Assembly (NCBI GenBank): GCA_033557465.1 | Contig: CM066035.1 | Coordinates: 901,263,309-901,327,308, forward strand | Direction: 5' to 3' | Length of the DNA: 64,000 nt | Source: Ichthyophis bannanicus | Taxonomy: Eukaryota; Chordata; Amphibia; Gymnophiona; Ichthyophiidae | Shown: piece after piece, positions 1 through 10,954 of the stretch | Layout of the letters: each line of letters starts with the position of its first letter | How positions within the stretch are numbered: the first letter of the stretch is position 1 | Program-made: the position numbers and the translations under genes | The notes under the pieces: generated by a model | Told to the model about the DNA's origin: nothing | The model's input: only the letters and a program-made list of their open reading frames with translations | The model's database searches: none

Positions 1-720
1 TATTGTGTCTTTTTCTCAAGCTACTACTTGAAGTTATAGAAGGATCCAGACTTGCTTTCTTAAGACTAAGGGTCTCCTCTGCACTCCTTCACGTATGTCT
101 CAAGACCTGGTTACTCAGGGGATAGATCTTTTTTAAAGAAATCTAGTCCTCTCCTTGTAAGTGGAAAACAATCTCTATACAACATCTGACTGAAAGATTT
201 GTTTTCTGTCCATATTAATGCTGTTCCAGCATATCATAAAACTTAATGGACAACCGATTTCTATGGTACATTAGGAAATACCTTCTTTACCATTACTTTT
301 TCGGTAACCTCACATCTGCAAATGCTGTCCCTGTGCTCCTTGCGGGCTTAGCCTATGAGCCCACTCAAGTGAATTGGAAGAGTCACTGGATCCAGGCCTA
401 ATTGCTCGGAGAGCACTTGTTTGTAAAAGTGTAGCAGTGTGCTCTCTTTTACCAATTCAGGCACACTAATAATCTGGAGAATATTCTGGCAACTCTAGTT
501 TTCCTGTTTCTGCAACCACTCTTTCAGCTGTGCTTTCTATCTCTCCAATTCTTCCAGCCTCTCTGCCCTTAGTCACCATTTCCTGTGTTTGAATTCACTG
601 GGTGTTCATGGACATTTTATTTACCTCAGCTGCCAGTGTGGACTACAACTGGATTAACATTTCTTCCAGGACCACAGTAACACAGTCTGTCAGGTGGAAT
701 CTGACATAATTAGGACTGGT
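1..720 (-). pseudogene. L1/Tx1-type ORF1 remnant (antisense)
   Basis: Read on the minus strand, about 700 to 400 gives broken reading frames resembling the coiled-coil part of an L1/Tx1 ORF1 protein: Glu/Gln/Leu-rich stretches, then a segment reading roughly NILQIISVPELVKE. That is comparable to the conserved (R)NNLRIxGLPE region after the coiled coil. Several stops and frameshifts interrupt it, so it is a dead fragment. No 5' or 3' end is visible and the left part may run off the window. The call rests on short motif similarity only. Confidence 0.4.
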
Positions 721-1290
721 TGGTCTTCTGTAGTCGCGATCTTGGCAGGGCAGGCATCACCATCAAGTGAACTAGGCAGCCACCTAGAGCATCAGGCTTC
801 CAGGGGCACCAACTGCCACCACTGCCGCTCCTCTCTGGAGCCTGTAGTGGCAGCAGTGACTCAGAAAATGCAAGACAGCTTATGCCTCAACTCGGCGGCA
901 TTGCCATATGGTTTCTGCCCTCAACTATGTCTCTTCCGCCCCCCCCCCTTCCTATGACACGGACTTCAAAACCGAAAGTCTGTGGAGAGGGACAGAAGAG
1001 ACAGCTAGCTGAGGGCAGAAACCACGGGGCAGTGCCGGCAAGTTGAGTTAAGCACTATCCCCCCATTTTCTGAGCTGTTGCCGCTGCTGCAGCCATGGGA
1101 ATGGGGACAGAGGGCAGCAGGATGGTGGGGACTTCCTAAAGTGTCTCCAATTCTTGCACTTGCCCTGCATCTTGAACTCTGTGTTGTGTTGTGCCGTCTT
1201 AGGTTTGGTGAGCATCCTCCAGCCAGCTACTTAATTGATCACACCTCTCTTAAAAAAACAAAACAAAACCACCTGTCCTAATTATCGAGT
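721..1290. other. unassigned interspersed sequence
   Basis: I see no convincing coding, RNA or repeat-end signal here. Short open frames exist but look random. There is a C run near 938-947 and an A-rich stretch at 1252-1266. It may be very old repeat sequence. Confidence 0.3.
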
Positions 1291-3293
1291 CACTCCTCAA
1301 CCTTCTTGACTTTTCTGCTGCTTTTGACACTGTTGACCTCCACGTTCTCCTCGATACCTTGTCCTCGCTTGGTTTTAAGGGCTCAGTGCTTTTGGGGCCA
1401 GCTTGACAGTTTGATAGCTGGACAGCTGAGTTGTTGGGCAGTATGGCAGATCATGGGGTCCCTAACCTCTATTTTTTCCTTTTTAATACATCTATTTATC
1501 TTTCACTACCTTTCTTTTCTCCATCACCCCTATTTATATATTTATTCATATATTTATTCTTATTTCATTTTTATTTTTCCCTTCTTTTCCTCTCTTTTTT
1601 CTTCTTTCTTTCTTTCCTCTCCGCTTCTTTTTCATCTTCCACGCTCTTCCCAGGTGCGGATCGTGTAGGGATGGGGGGAGGGGGGTGGGGGGGGGGGGTT
1701 TGGTTAAGTTCGTCTCGTAGGGTGACAGATCTGGGAGAAGAGTACGCCCTGGATCTGTCTGTGATAGTATAGGTCGCTGGGAGGTCAGAGGCGGTGGGTG
1801 AGGGTTGGTTTAACTGAATTAACCGAGCTTAGCAACAGGTACTGTGCTTTCTGTTCCTTTTTTTTTGGGGATAGGGCCATCTTTATGGTTTAAGTACTTT
1901 GTACTTCTCGTTGGCTTGCGATGCAAATAATTGTATCTACTGATTATATGTTTTTCAACTTGTTTCCACTGAAATTGTATCTCAAGTTGTTTGTGTTGCT
2001 TGCTTTCGAAGGGTTCTAATTGACATGTTCTGCTACTTGCTTTACTTTCCTTTACTGTATTCATTGTAAATTAATAAAACAGATTTAAACATAAGGGCTC
2101 AGTGCTATCCTGGTTCTCTTCTTCTCTCCCATCGCACTTTCAGTGTTTGTTGTGCTGGATCCTCCTTTACTGATATCCTGCTCTCAGTTGGTGCACCCCT
2201 ACTCCTTTTCTCTCTCTATAATCCAGTCTCTTGGTGTGCTCATCTCCTCCCATAGTTTTCAATATCATCTTTATGCTGATGACTCTCAGATTTACCTTTC
2301 TACACCTGAAATCTCTCCAGCAATCCAGGCTTGGATCTCTACCTGCCTATCTGACATTGCTGTCTGGATGTCTTACTGCCATTTGAAATTGAACGTGGCC
2401 AAAACTGAGCTTCTTATTTTTTCCCCCTAACCCCACCTCCCCCCTTCGTCCTTTCACAGTCTCTATGGGTAGCACTCTACTCCTTCTCGTTTCCTCGGCT
2501 TGTACTCTTGGGATTGTCTTCAACTCCTTCCTGTCCTTCTCTACACATATCCAACTGATAGAAATGACAGGTTTTAGCTTTCTCTATAACATCAGCAAAA
2601 TTTGCCTCTTCCTTTTTGAACACATTACTAAGACACTTATCCACCCTTTAGTCACCTCCCATCTAGACTTTTGCAACCTCCTCCTTACTGGTCTCCCTAT
2701 GAATCATATCTCTCCCCTTCAATCTGTTCAAAACTCAGCTGTGTGGCTAATCTACCGCCAGCCTTGATATGCCTATATAACCCCTCTTCTCAAGTTGTTA
2801 TATGGCTCCCTATCGGTTTCCATATCCAGTTCAGACTTCTCCTACTGATCTATAAGTGCACTCATTCTGCTGCTCCTCACTACCTTTCCTCTCTTCTCTC
2901 CCTACAGTCCTCCTCGGGAACTCTGTTCTTCTGGCAAATTGCTTCTATCTGTGTGCCCTTCGCTACTTTTGCCATCTCCAGGCTTCGACCCTTCCACCTT
3001 GCTGCTTCTTATGTCTGGAACAAACTAAGTCTGTACATCAGGCTTCATCTCTAGTCCTTTTTTCAAATCCAGGCTGAAAACTAATCTCTTTGAGGCCACT
3101 TTTGAATCCTGATGCACTTAGTCTCCTATGTGTTAACCTTACCATTCCCCTAGATACCTTGTCCTCAGCTGTTGTGTTCTGTGTCTTGACTAGATGGTCC
3201 CTGCTCATCAGAATTTACAGTCTTTTACATATGTCTGTACAGCGCTGCATACACCTTGTAGCGCTATACAAATAATCAGTAGTAGTAGTAGTA
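1291..3293 (+). mobile_element. L2-like LINE fragment (RT to 3' end), decayed, split by an insertion
   Basis: Positions 1291-1375 encode an RT segment with [12 protein letters not shown], the palm motif A of L2/CR1-group LINEs. After an insertion (1391-2091) the element resumes at 2107. It continues through [12 protein letters not shown] near 2260-2305 (motif C, catalytic YADD) and WMSYCHLKLNVAKTELLIF near 2365-2420, then the C-terminal LDFCNLLLTGLP region. It ends in a 3' UTR with an AGT microsatellite tail at about 3279-3294. Frameshifts and stops show it is inactive. The same family recurs at 40333-55140 (minus) and 60560-61515 (plus). Placement in L2 rather than a sister clade is inferred from the motif wording. 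Confidence 0.8.
1391..2091 (+). mobile_element. 5'-truncated retroposed insert (L1-like 3' end) with 15-bp target duplication
   Basis: The 15-mer taagggctcagtgct occurs at 1376-1390 and again at 2092-2106 and brackets this segment exactly. The 3' end is A-rich with an AATAAAA signal just before the junction, the signature of target-primed reverse transcription. The interior has a pyrimidine-rich tract (1560-1640), a G-rich run (1670-1700) and no retained coding domain, so it is probably the 3' UTR of an L1-type element. The insertion separates two halves of the L2-like RT. Confidence 0.75.
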
Positions 3294-3583
3294 GATTTAC
3301 CCTTCATCTTGGCACCTCTGAAATTAAACATTTCAGCACAATAAGCTCAAAACATATATAAAAATGTTGAGGGCTGGGTGAGAGCCCAGCCCAGCAGAGC
3401 TCGTTTACCGTGCTGTCATCACATGATTCCTATTCAAGTTCACATTCTAATACCTCCTTTGGACAAGCTGTTCTTTTGCTTGCATAATCTGGCCTTCTGC
3501 AGTTATCTGGAAACTTATATACCTGGGTGGCTACCTAGACAAGACCAATGGAAAGGGCAACCCTCAGTTTGGGAGTTGCCAAG
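3294..3583. other. unassigned spacer
   Basis: Between the AGT tail of the L2-like LINE and the first hAT-like terminal repeat. I see no ORF, RNA or repeat structure I can name. Confidence 0.3.
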
Positions 3584-4642
3584 CAGGGCCGGCCCATCCA
3601 TTGCACGATAATGTTGTTCGCACAGGGCCCCGTGCTTACACCATTAATGCACACTGGATGGCTGCAGAGGGAGCCGGGGAAGCCCATGTGAGGCCCCGGC
3701 TCCCTCTGCACAGCCGCTAGTGTGAGGAGTCTTTTCCCTCACGCTAGCCAGGGGCGGCCCAAGGGGGGTGCGGGGCCATGTGCGGAGACTCGGTGCGGGG
3801 CCTCATTTGCATAAGGGGCCTCATTTGCATAAATATTTGCATAATGTTACCATACACTAACTTTTAGTAAACATGCCTCTTCATGAGTGTATGGATAAAG
3901 AAAGACAAAGATTTCTACATTACTATAATCCAGTGCCAACCGCCAGGCACATTAGGAACTACTACAAACACTGCCCATTTAGAACCCATAGCAAACCCAC
4001 CGTATCCTAACAGCACTACCAAGACTCATAAAGCACCATACCCTACCTATCAAAAGGCAACACTGCAAATATTAAACCAATACATTTCAGAGAATAACAA
4101 TACATGACCTACTGGGGAAAGAGAACAAGTGGCAATGTCAAATAGGAATTATATAAACAGAACACCTCAGCTCAGTTACACATGCAGAACATAGACCATC
4201 ACCAAACAAGTAATCACAATTTAGAAACAGGAAGACAATAATTAAACTGGGAACCCTAAAAGCCAAACTTGGAATGTACAACAATGTTGAAATAAAACTA
4301 TAAATTAATTTCCTCTTGTACTAAACAAAGCACCGACATTAATGATGCACATTTCCCAGAGCTGACATATTCCAGTTAATAAATTCAAAATAAAGAGATA
4401 TCTTTGTACCTTTTGTGCATTTTTTTTCAGTTGCAATTGTTCCAGTCACTTTCTTCTGGTTTATTTGTGTCTTCTGCTAACTCTCCATCGTCTGCTGTCC
4501 ATTTGTCCTTTCTTCTCTCCTCTAGTTTTTTTCCATTCTCTCTCTACATCTGCTTTAACATAATAATCTTTCTCCTTTTGCTCTTTCCTCATTCCTATTT
4601 CATCCACTCAAATTTTACCCCTCCATCCTCAATCCCCACTTA

Positions 4643-4764
4643 GGGGCTTGTTTACAAAGCCGCGGTAGCGGTTTGCGATCGTAATCGGAGCAGCGGCCCC
4701 ATTGATTTCAATGGGGCCGCGGCTGCGATCGCGAACCACTACCGCGGCTTTGTAAACAAGCCCC
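4643..4764. mobile_element. PIF/Harbinger-type palindromic MITE
   Basis: A 122-bp unit that is nearly a perfect inverted repeat, beginning GGGGCTTGTTTACAAAGCCG and ending with its complement. It is flanked by TTA at 4640-4642 and 4765-4767. A 3-bp TWA duplication with G-rich termini is typical of PIF/Harbinger MITEs. The 36-kb hAT copy lacks this unit at the equivalent site, so it arrived after the family dispersed. Confidence 0.8.
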
Positions 4765-4929
4765 TTAGTCTCCCAATACCCGGCCAATTGTAGATTTTTC
4801 TTCCCTCCCACACAAAATATTCTTCCCCTCTCCATTTCACTCTCCCAGCCCCATCCCCTTCTAATCTCCCCCAACATCAGCTCCCTTTTAGTTGCAGCCC
4901 CACCCAGTATCCGCTCCCTTCTAGTCCCC

Positions 4930-5875
4930 ACATCAGCCCATTTCCAGTCCTAGCTCCCCCATCCATTTCCAGTCCTATCCGAGTCCCTTCATCAGCTCAT
5001 TTCCAATACCAGTCTCCCATCAGCCCATTTCTAGTCCTTTCCTAGCCCCACCATCAGCCCATGTTAAATCCTAGCTCCCCTCCACTCAGCCCATTTCTAA
5101 TCCAAGCCCCCCATGAACCTACTTCCAGTTCTAGCCCCTCCATGAGTCCATTTCAATCCAAGCCCCCACCACAGCCCATTTCCAATCTTAGCTCCCCCAA
5201 CACCCAATTCCCAGTCCTATCCTAGCCCCTCCATCAGCCCATTTCCTGTCCTAGCTCCTTCCCCTAAGAGCCCATTCCAAGCCCCCCTCCCCATCAGCTA
5301 TTTGCAGTTCAAGCCCCCTTCCACTCAGCCCATTTCCAGTCCTAGCAACCCCCCCCAACCCATTACCAGTCCTAACCTCCCCATCAGCCCACTCCCAGTC
5401 CTAATCCCACCAGCCCATTTCCAGTCCTAATCCCCCATCACCCAATTTTTAGTTTAAGCCCCCCATAGCCCATTACCAGTCCTAACCCCTCAACCCACTT
5501 TCAGTCCTAATCCCATCAGCCCATATACAGATTTAGCTCCCCCATAGCCCCTCACCACTCCTAAACCCCCCCAAGCCCATCACCACTCCTACCCCCCCAG
5601 CCCATCACCACTCCTAACCCCCCCCCCAGCCCATCAACACTCCTAACCCCCCCCCCCTCCCTGCCCCGCCCAGCCCATCAACACTCCTAAACCACCCCCA
5701 GCCCAGCCCAGCAACACTCCTAAACCCCCCCCCCCAGCCCAGCCCATCAACACTCCTAAACCCCCCCCCCAGCCCATCCCAGCAACACCCCTAAACCCCC
5801 CCCCCCAGCCCAGCCCAGCCCAGCCCAGCAACACTCCTAAACCCCCCCCCCCGCCCAGCCCAGCCCAGCGAAAAT
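4930..5875. repeat. C-rich minisatellite inside the hAT-like element
   Basis: Irregular tandem array with a unit of about 28-35 bp around cagcccatttccagtccta plus a C-run. It degenerates toward 5550-5875 into cagcccagcccatcaacact-type units with C runs of 8-12. It is the reverse complement of the array at 6640-7690 and of 36600-36890, as expected from opposite-orientation copies of one element. Confidence 0.85.
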
Positions 5876-5890
5876 TAAAAGAAAAGAAAA

Positions 5891-6282
5891 CCTGTCTGCT
5901 GCCGCGGTCGGGGCCGCCGCGGCAGAATCGAGCGTGCCGCGGGGCCCCCCTGTGCACGGCAGAGCCTGCCCTCCTTGTAGCAGCTCTCTTTGGAGCTGAA
6001 AAGTCAGACGCGCCGGCTTGCAGAGCAGAGCGCGAGGGAAGAGTTTCTCCCTCGCTGCTCTGTTAAGCCCGCGGGGGCTGATGGGAACTTCCCATCAGCC
6101 CCCGCGGGCTTAACAGAGCAGCGAGGGAGAAACTCTTCCCTCGCGCTCTGCAAGCCGGCGCGCCTGACTTCAGCTCCCTAAAGAGAGAGCTGCTACAAGG
6201 AGGGCAGGCTCTGCCGTGCACAGGGGGGCCCCGCGGCACGCTCGATTCTGCCGCGGCGGCCCCGACCGCGGCAGCAGACAGG
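5891..6282. repeat. GC-rich ~390-bp palindrome
   Basis: Two arms of about 195 bp are reverse complements, centred on c6088 (gatgggaacttcccatc), with only a few mismatches and small indels (for example near 5985-6000 against 6165-6182). As single strand it would form a near-continuous hairpin. It lies between the C-rich minisatellite and the right terminus of the nested hAT-like copy. Short mirrored ORFs on both strands come from the symmetry and are not genes. Confidence 0.9.
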
Positions 6283-6639
6283 TTTTTTTTTTTTCTTTTC
6301 AATTTTACTTTTCAAAAAGAATGTTTTTTGCGCGGGGCCCCCTGAAACGCGGGGCCCTGTGCAAAAAACATTCTCGCTCAATGGACGGGCCGGCCCTGAC
6401 GCTAGCAGCTGTATATGTGAAGCCGCAAATGCCGGGAGAGGTTAAAGGCAATGCCCTTTAACCTCTCCCTTTAACCTCTCCCAGCATTCGCAGCTTCACA
6501 GATACAGCTGCTAGCATGAGGGAAAAGACTCCTCACGCTAGTTGCTGTGCAGCCGAGGCCTCGCGCAGGCTTCTCCGGCTCCCTCTGCAGTCCCTTAGAC
6601 GGCCGCGGGGCTGTTCGGGGGCCTAGGACTGCAAATGGG

Positions 6640-7690
6640 CCGTGATGCAGGGGGGGGGGGGGCTAGAACTGGATGGGCTGTGATAGGGGGCTAGGACTAC
6701 AAATGGGCTGTGATGGGGGGGCTAGGACTGCAAATGGGCTGTAATGGTGGGGGGGCTGGGACTGGATGGGCTGTGATGGGGGGCTAGGACTGCAAATGGG
6801 CTGTGATGGGGGGCTAGGACTGAATGGTCTGTGAAGAGGGGGACTTGGATTGGAAATGGACTGTGATGGGGGGCCAAGGACTTCAAATGGGCTGTAATGG
6901 TGGTTGGGGGGGCTAGAACTGGAAATGGGCTGTGATGGGTGAACTTGGACTGGAAATGGGCTGTGATGGGGGGGCTAGGACTGGAAATGGGCTGACGAGG
7001 GGGCTGGAAATTGGCTGATGGGGGAGCTTGGAGTGGAAATAGGCTGATGGGGGGGCTGGAATGGAACTGGAAAAGAGCATATGGGGGGCTAGGACTGGAA
7101 ATTGGCTGATGGGGGCTGGAATAGGATTGGAAATGGGCTGATGGGGGCTGGAATAGAGCTGGAAATGGGCTGACGAGGGGGCTAGGATTGGAAATGGGCT
7201 GATGGGGGGAGCTAGGAGTGGAAATGGGATGAGGGGGGAGCTTGGAGTGGACATGGAAAAGAGCATATGGGGGGCTAGGACTGGAAATGGGCTGATAGGG
7301 GCTGGAATAGGACTGGAAATAGGCTGACATGGGGGCTAGGATTGGAACTGGAAAAGAGCATATGGGGGGCTAGGACTGGAAATGGGCTGATGGGGGGAGC
7401 TTGGACTGCAAATGGGTGATGGACTGGAATAGGACTGGAAATGGTGGGGGAATAGGACTGGAAATGGGCTGATGGGGGCTGGAATAGGACTGGAAGCGGG
7501 CTGAGGGGAGTTGGAATAGGGCTGGAAATGGACTGACAAGGGGGCTAGGATTGGAAATTGGCTGATGGGGAGCTTGGAGTGGAAATGAGCTGATGGGGGC
7601 TGGAATGGAACTGGAAAAAAAGCATATGGGGGGGGCTAGGACTGGAAATGGGCTGATGTGGGGGCTTGGGAGATTGGGACTAGAAGGTAG
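6640..7690. repeat. G-rich minisatellite inside the outer hAT-like element
   Basis: Tandem array with a unit near gctaggactggaaatgggct plus gatgggg, about 25-35 bp long. Long Pro/Ser-rich minus-strand frames run through it but simply reflect the repeat. It is the inverted counterpart of the 4930-5875 array. Confidence 0.85.
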
Positions 7691-7884
7691 CGGATGTTGG
7701 GTGGGTCTAGAACTATAAGGGAGCTGATTTTGGGGGAGGACTAGAAAGGGTTGGGGATGGGGGAATGAGAATGGAAAGGGGAAAAGATATTTTGTGTGGG
7801 AAGGAAGAAAAGTCTACAATGGGCTGGGTATTGGGAGAGTAAGTGGGGATTGAGAATGGAAGGGTGAAATTTTAAAAGAGCATG

Positions 7885-8085
7885 GTTGAGATGAAAGGGC
7901 TATTCAGCATCTGTGGTTGTCACTTTGTTGAAAGCTTGAAAGCACTCTTCTTCTTTGTCTTATCTAATATTAGAGTCTGGCAAGTGTTTGAGAGTTGGTG
8001 TGCAGACTTCAAGTGCTATCTTTCTCCCTTCCAGATATTCTGGCTTTCTTACAGGCAGGTTTGGACAAAGGGTTGGCTTTATTTA
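7885..8085 (+). pseudogene. DIRS-type tyrosine recombinase fragment (N-terminal part)
   Basis: The plus frame around 7975-8080 reads VWQVFESWCADF followed by a hydrophobic/Gln stretch. This resembles the core-binding region of DIRS recombinases (compare KWKRFSVWCSQKGLNP in the DIRS copy at about 16775). It stops where a LINE 3' end begins (about 8086) and seems to continue at 10955, so the LINE probably inserted into this DIRS copy. It is a different subfamily from the other two DIRS copies. Confidence 0.55.
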
Positions 8086-8107
8086 TGTATTTACTTGGTT
8101 ACATTTA

Positions 8108-8323
8108 TATACCTCTTGGTTAGAACACTGGCTTGGTAACCAAGCAACCAGGGTTCAATTCCCACTAGCACTCCTTGTGACCTTGGGCAAGTCACTTAAC
8201 CCTCCATTGCCTCATAAGAAAGGCCTGGCAATCTACTTCCAGTGACACTGCCAAGAAAACCCAGGAGCTTCTGGGTCGCCAGGAGTCAGGACTGACTCAA
8301 AGGCACACATTGCATTGCATTTT
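8108..8323 (+). mobile_element. tRNA-headed core SINE with RTE-like tail
   Basis: 8117-8170 looks like a tRNA-derived head, with a putative A box around tggttagaacactgg and a B box ggttcaattcc (8152-8162). 8170-8212 contains tgaccttgggcaagtcactt, the conserved core shared with MIR/CORE-SINEs. The tail (about 8270-8310) reads gggtcgccaggagtcaggac, like RTE/BovB-type 3' ends that recruit RTE machinery. It lies inside the 3' UTR of the surrounding LINE. The Pol III head is degenerate. Confidence 0.65.
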
Positions 8324-9956
8324 CTTCCAGCGATCGGTAGCGGTTTACATTGAACACTTCACACAATAATCATTTTATACATTTACATATGCATAACACA
8401 TGACTAGAATTGTACAGTACACATAATTAGAATTGTACAGTAGGTCATTGGAAGGTTATATACATATTTACAGGTTGTGTATCAGAGGTTTGTGCTTTGG
8501 GTCATTTGTGTAGTGCTGTTGCATCAGGTCAAATTGTAATATTCTTGGAATAAATAGGTTTTTAAGTGTTTCCGGAAATCTTTTAAATCATTGTTGCCTC
8601 TTAGTACATGCAGTAGGTTGTTCCATTGGGCGGGCGCTGTGTACATGAAAGCTCTGTTACTAATGATGGTTTTGGCGTTGCGTATGTTCTGTGGGACATA
8701 TAAAGTGTTTAAGTTGTGTGTCCTCCTAGTCCTGTTGGGGGGTTGTGTTGTGATGAGTGTGGAGAGGTATGACGGGGCTACGCTGTGGATCAATTTAAAT
8801 ATTGTTACTGTTATTTTATACCTTATGCGGGCATGAATAGGGAGCCAGTGGAGTTCAATCAGTATTGGCGTGATGTGGTCAGAGACACGCACTTTCATTA
8901 TAATTCGAGCAGTGACATTCTGTGCCATTTGAAGTATGTTTAGGGGTTTTTTGGGTAGTCCTTGGAGAATGCCGTTGCAGTAGTCCAGGTGAGGCATGAC
9001 CAGTGCTTGGGTTACTGTACAGAAGTCAGTCTGCTCAATGATGTTATGTAGTGGTTAGAGTATTCTTAGTTTGTGGAATACGGCCCGGTTTAGCAGTCTT
9101 AGGTGGGTTTCCATCTTAAGATTTTTGTCGAGTGTTACGCCCAGATATTTTATTTCTTGCTTGATGTTGTATGTATTGTTGTTCAGGAGTATTGTCGGGG
9201 GGGGGGGGGGCGCTGAAGTCTGGGTTTTTGTTTACAAACATTACTTCAGTTTTTTTGTGGTTTATGCTCATGTTGTTCTGTTGTAGCCAAGCTTGCGTTT
9301 CCTTGAGCTTCCAGGTTACTGTAGTTTGTGTTACTCGTGTCTAATTGCATGTACAGCATAATATCGTCTGCATATAGGTGGTAGTTGATCTTGTGTTGTT
9401 GGAATACTGCGCAGACTGGTTTTAGGTAGAGGTTGAACAGTAGGCAGTAGGGAGGACAATGCTGACCCTTGTGATATTCCCTATGTTTGTGGGAATTCTT
9501 TTGATGTTTCTTGGTTGAAGAGAACCTGCTGTATTCTGTTAGATGTGTATGAGTTGAACCATTTGAGTGGGGTTCCTTTTATGCCTATGGCTTTGAGTCT
9601 GGAGAGGAGGATTTTGTGGTTTACTGTGTCGAATGCAGTAGATATGTCTATAAATATTAAGATGAACATTTTCTTGCAGTTGTCAATGCCTTTGTAAAGT
9701 TTGTCAAGCAGCACTAGTAGAAGGGTTTCTACTCCATGGTATTGACGGAATCCATATTGCTGATCGTCGAGTGCATTTCTGGAATCTATGTGGTCTTGGA
9801 GTTGTTGTTGGACTGATTTTTCCACTGCTTTGGCTATGAGTGGGATACGTGAGATGGGGCGATATGAGGATGGGTCGTCCTTCTTGAGGGTTTTGTTTTT
9901 TAAGATAGGTCTTATGAGTGATCTTTTGAGTTCTAGCGGCATGATTCCTTGTGCAT

Positions 9957-10550
9957 ACGGAGAGGAATGGCTAGCAGAAAAAAGGAGGTGATAATGCCTC
10001 TGTATAAGTCTTTGGTGCGACCTCATTTGGAGTATGGTGTGCAATTCTGGAGACCGCACCTTCAAAAGGATGTGAACAGGATGGAGTCGGTGCAGAGGGT
10101 TGCTACCAAAATGATTAATGGGCTTCATTATAAAGCATATGAGGACAGACTTAAGGATCTTAATATGTACACCTTAGAGGAAAGGCGGGATAGAGGTGAT
10201 ATGATTGAGATGTTTAAATACCTCCGTGGCATAAATGTTCAGGGAGAGAGCCTCTTTCAATTGAAAGCAAGTTCTGCTACGAGGGGACATGGGATGAGGG
10301 TGAAGGGAGATAGATTCAGGAGTGATATGCGGAAATATTTCTTTACGGAAAGAGTAGTGGATCCGTGGAATAGTCTCCCAGTGGAGGTGGTAGAGATGAG
10401 GACAGTAACTGAATTCAAGAAAGCATGGGACCAACACAGAGGATCTCTAAAGGCAAAAAGTGGACTGTTGTAGTTGTTATGGAAGGACAGACTAGATAGG
10501 CCATGTGGTCTTTTTCTGTCGTCATATTTCTATGTTTCTATGTTTCTATG
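9957..10550 (+). mobile_element. CR1 LINE 3' fragment
   Basis: A continuous frame from about 9967 to 10470 encodes the CR1 ORF2 C-terminal region: IMPLYKSLVRPHLEYGVQFW, then ESVQRVATKM, EERRDRGDMIEMFKYL and KYFFTERVVDPWNSLP. It ends in the CR1 3' tail with tandem tttctatg octamers (about 10526-10552). It is 5'-truncated and inserted in the RT of the minus-strand L2-group LINE, which resumes on both sides. No clear target duplication is seen, as is usual for CR1. Confidence 0.85.
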
Positions 10551-10954
10551 ATTGGTTTACTATGTGCAATATTGATGGGGTGATTTCTGTTTTTGTTGCC
10601 TTTATCCAGGCTGCTGGACAAGGGTCTAGTGGAGACGTAGTGGTGTTCAGGCTTGAGATGATGTTCATTAACTGCCCTTCCTCAATGGTGTGGAAGGAGT
10701 CCCATTCTTCACCGGTGTCTAAGGTTTCCTGATGAGGTTGTGGGGTGCTGTTTGTGGAGAGTGTTTGCGTGTGGTAATCTTCTGGTAGATTGCTAGCATA
10801 GTGATCGGCTAAGGTTTGTGCTTGTATTTCATTGTTAGGACTGTCATCCTGTTTTGCTTTGGCAATAGATTTGACTAGTTCAAACAGTTCCCTCGGTCTG
10901 TTCAGAGCCTTGTTTAGGATCCTGGTGTGGCTTTGAACTCCTTGTGGGTCCAAG

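Larger units (their letters stand above)
3749..6398 (-). mobile_element. hAT-like non-autonomous element nested in a sister copy
   Basis: Termini are CAGGGGCGGCCCAAGG on the left and, on the other strand, CAGGGCCGGCCCGTCC on the right. An exact 8-bp target duplication, acgctagc, lies at 3741-3748 and 6399-6406. An 8-bp duplication with CAGGG termini is the hAT superfamily signature. Relative to the 36208-39096 copy it is reverse-oriented. Inside are a Harbinger-type MITE (4643-4764), a C-rich minisatellite (about 4930-5875) and a large palindrome (5891-6282). No transposase is encoded. Confidence 0.85.
3584..7875 (+). mobile_element. outer hAT-like non-autonomous element, right end missing
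   Basis: Starts with CAGGGCCGGCCCATCCATT, the same terminus as the complete copy at 36208. Its left part (3584-3748) resumes after the nested copy at 6399. It runs through a GC-rich palindrome centred near 6447, a G-rich minisatellite (6640-7690) and a unique stretch matching the 36-kb copy until about 7875, where similarity stops. The expected right terminus is not found, so the copy is truncated. It has no transposase-like ORF, so mobility would have depended on a hAT transposase in trans. Confidence 0.7.
8086..10954 (-). mobile_element. L2-group LINE (TAAATA-tailed family), minus strand, interrupted
   Basis: On the minus strand 10953-10546 encodes the linker before RT. Codons at 9940-9481 give RT blocks with YRPISRIPLIAKAVEK, FIDISTAFDTVNH and YGFRQYHG, and YHLYADDIMLYM lies at about 9350-9390 (catalytic YADD). 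The region 8997-8524 encodes the C-terminal domain (LDYCNGILQGLPKKPLNILQ, ELHWLP). The 3' end carries tttatttat-type sequence near 8083-8100. A CR1 (9957-10550) splits the RT N-terminus and a SINE (8108-8323) sits in the 3' UTR. Frameshifts mark it inactive. The same family appears at 34670-35935, 14700-14882 and 59866-60160. Confidence 0.75.

Noticed and set aside
5643..5957. Gly/Leu/Trp-rich minus-strand ORF and its mirror at 6216-6461
   Set aside because: Produced by the C-rich minisatellite and palindrome arms; identical peptides on both strands follow from inverted symmetry.
6722..7539. Long Pro/Ser/His-rich minus-strand ORFs
   Set aside because: They are translations of a tandem minisatellite with no start context or homology; other phases are equally open.
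6640..7690. Regularly spaced repeats suggesting a CRISPR array
   Set aside because: Units are degenerate, tandem without unique spacers, and the context is a vertebrate DNA transposon.
8108..8170. Possible tRNA gene
   Set aside because: No complete cloverleaf; it is the tRNA-derived head of a SINE with core and LINE-like tail downstream.
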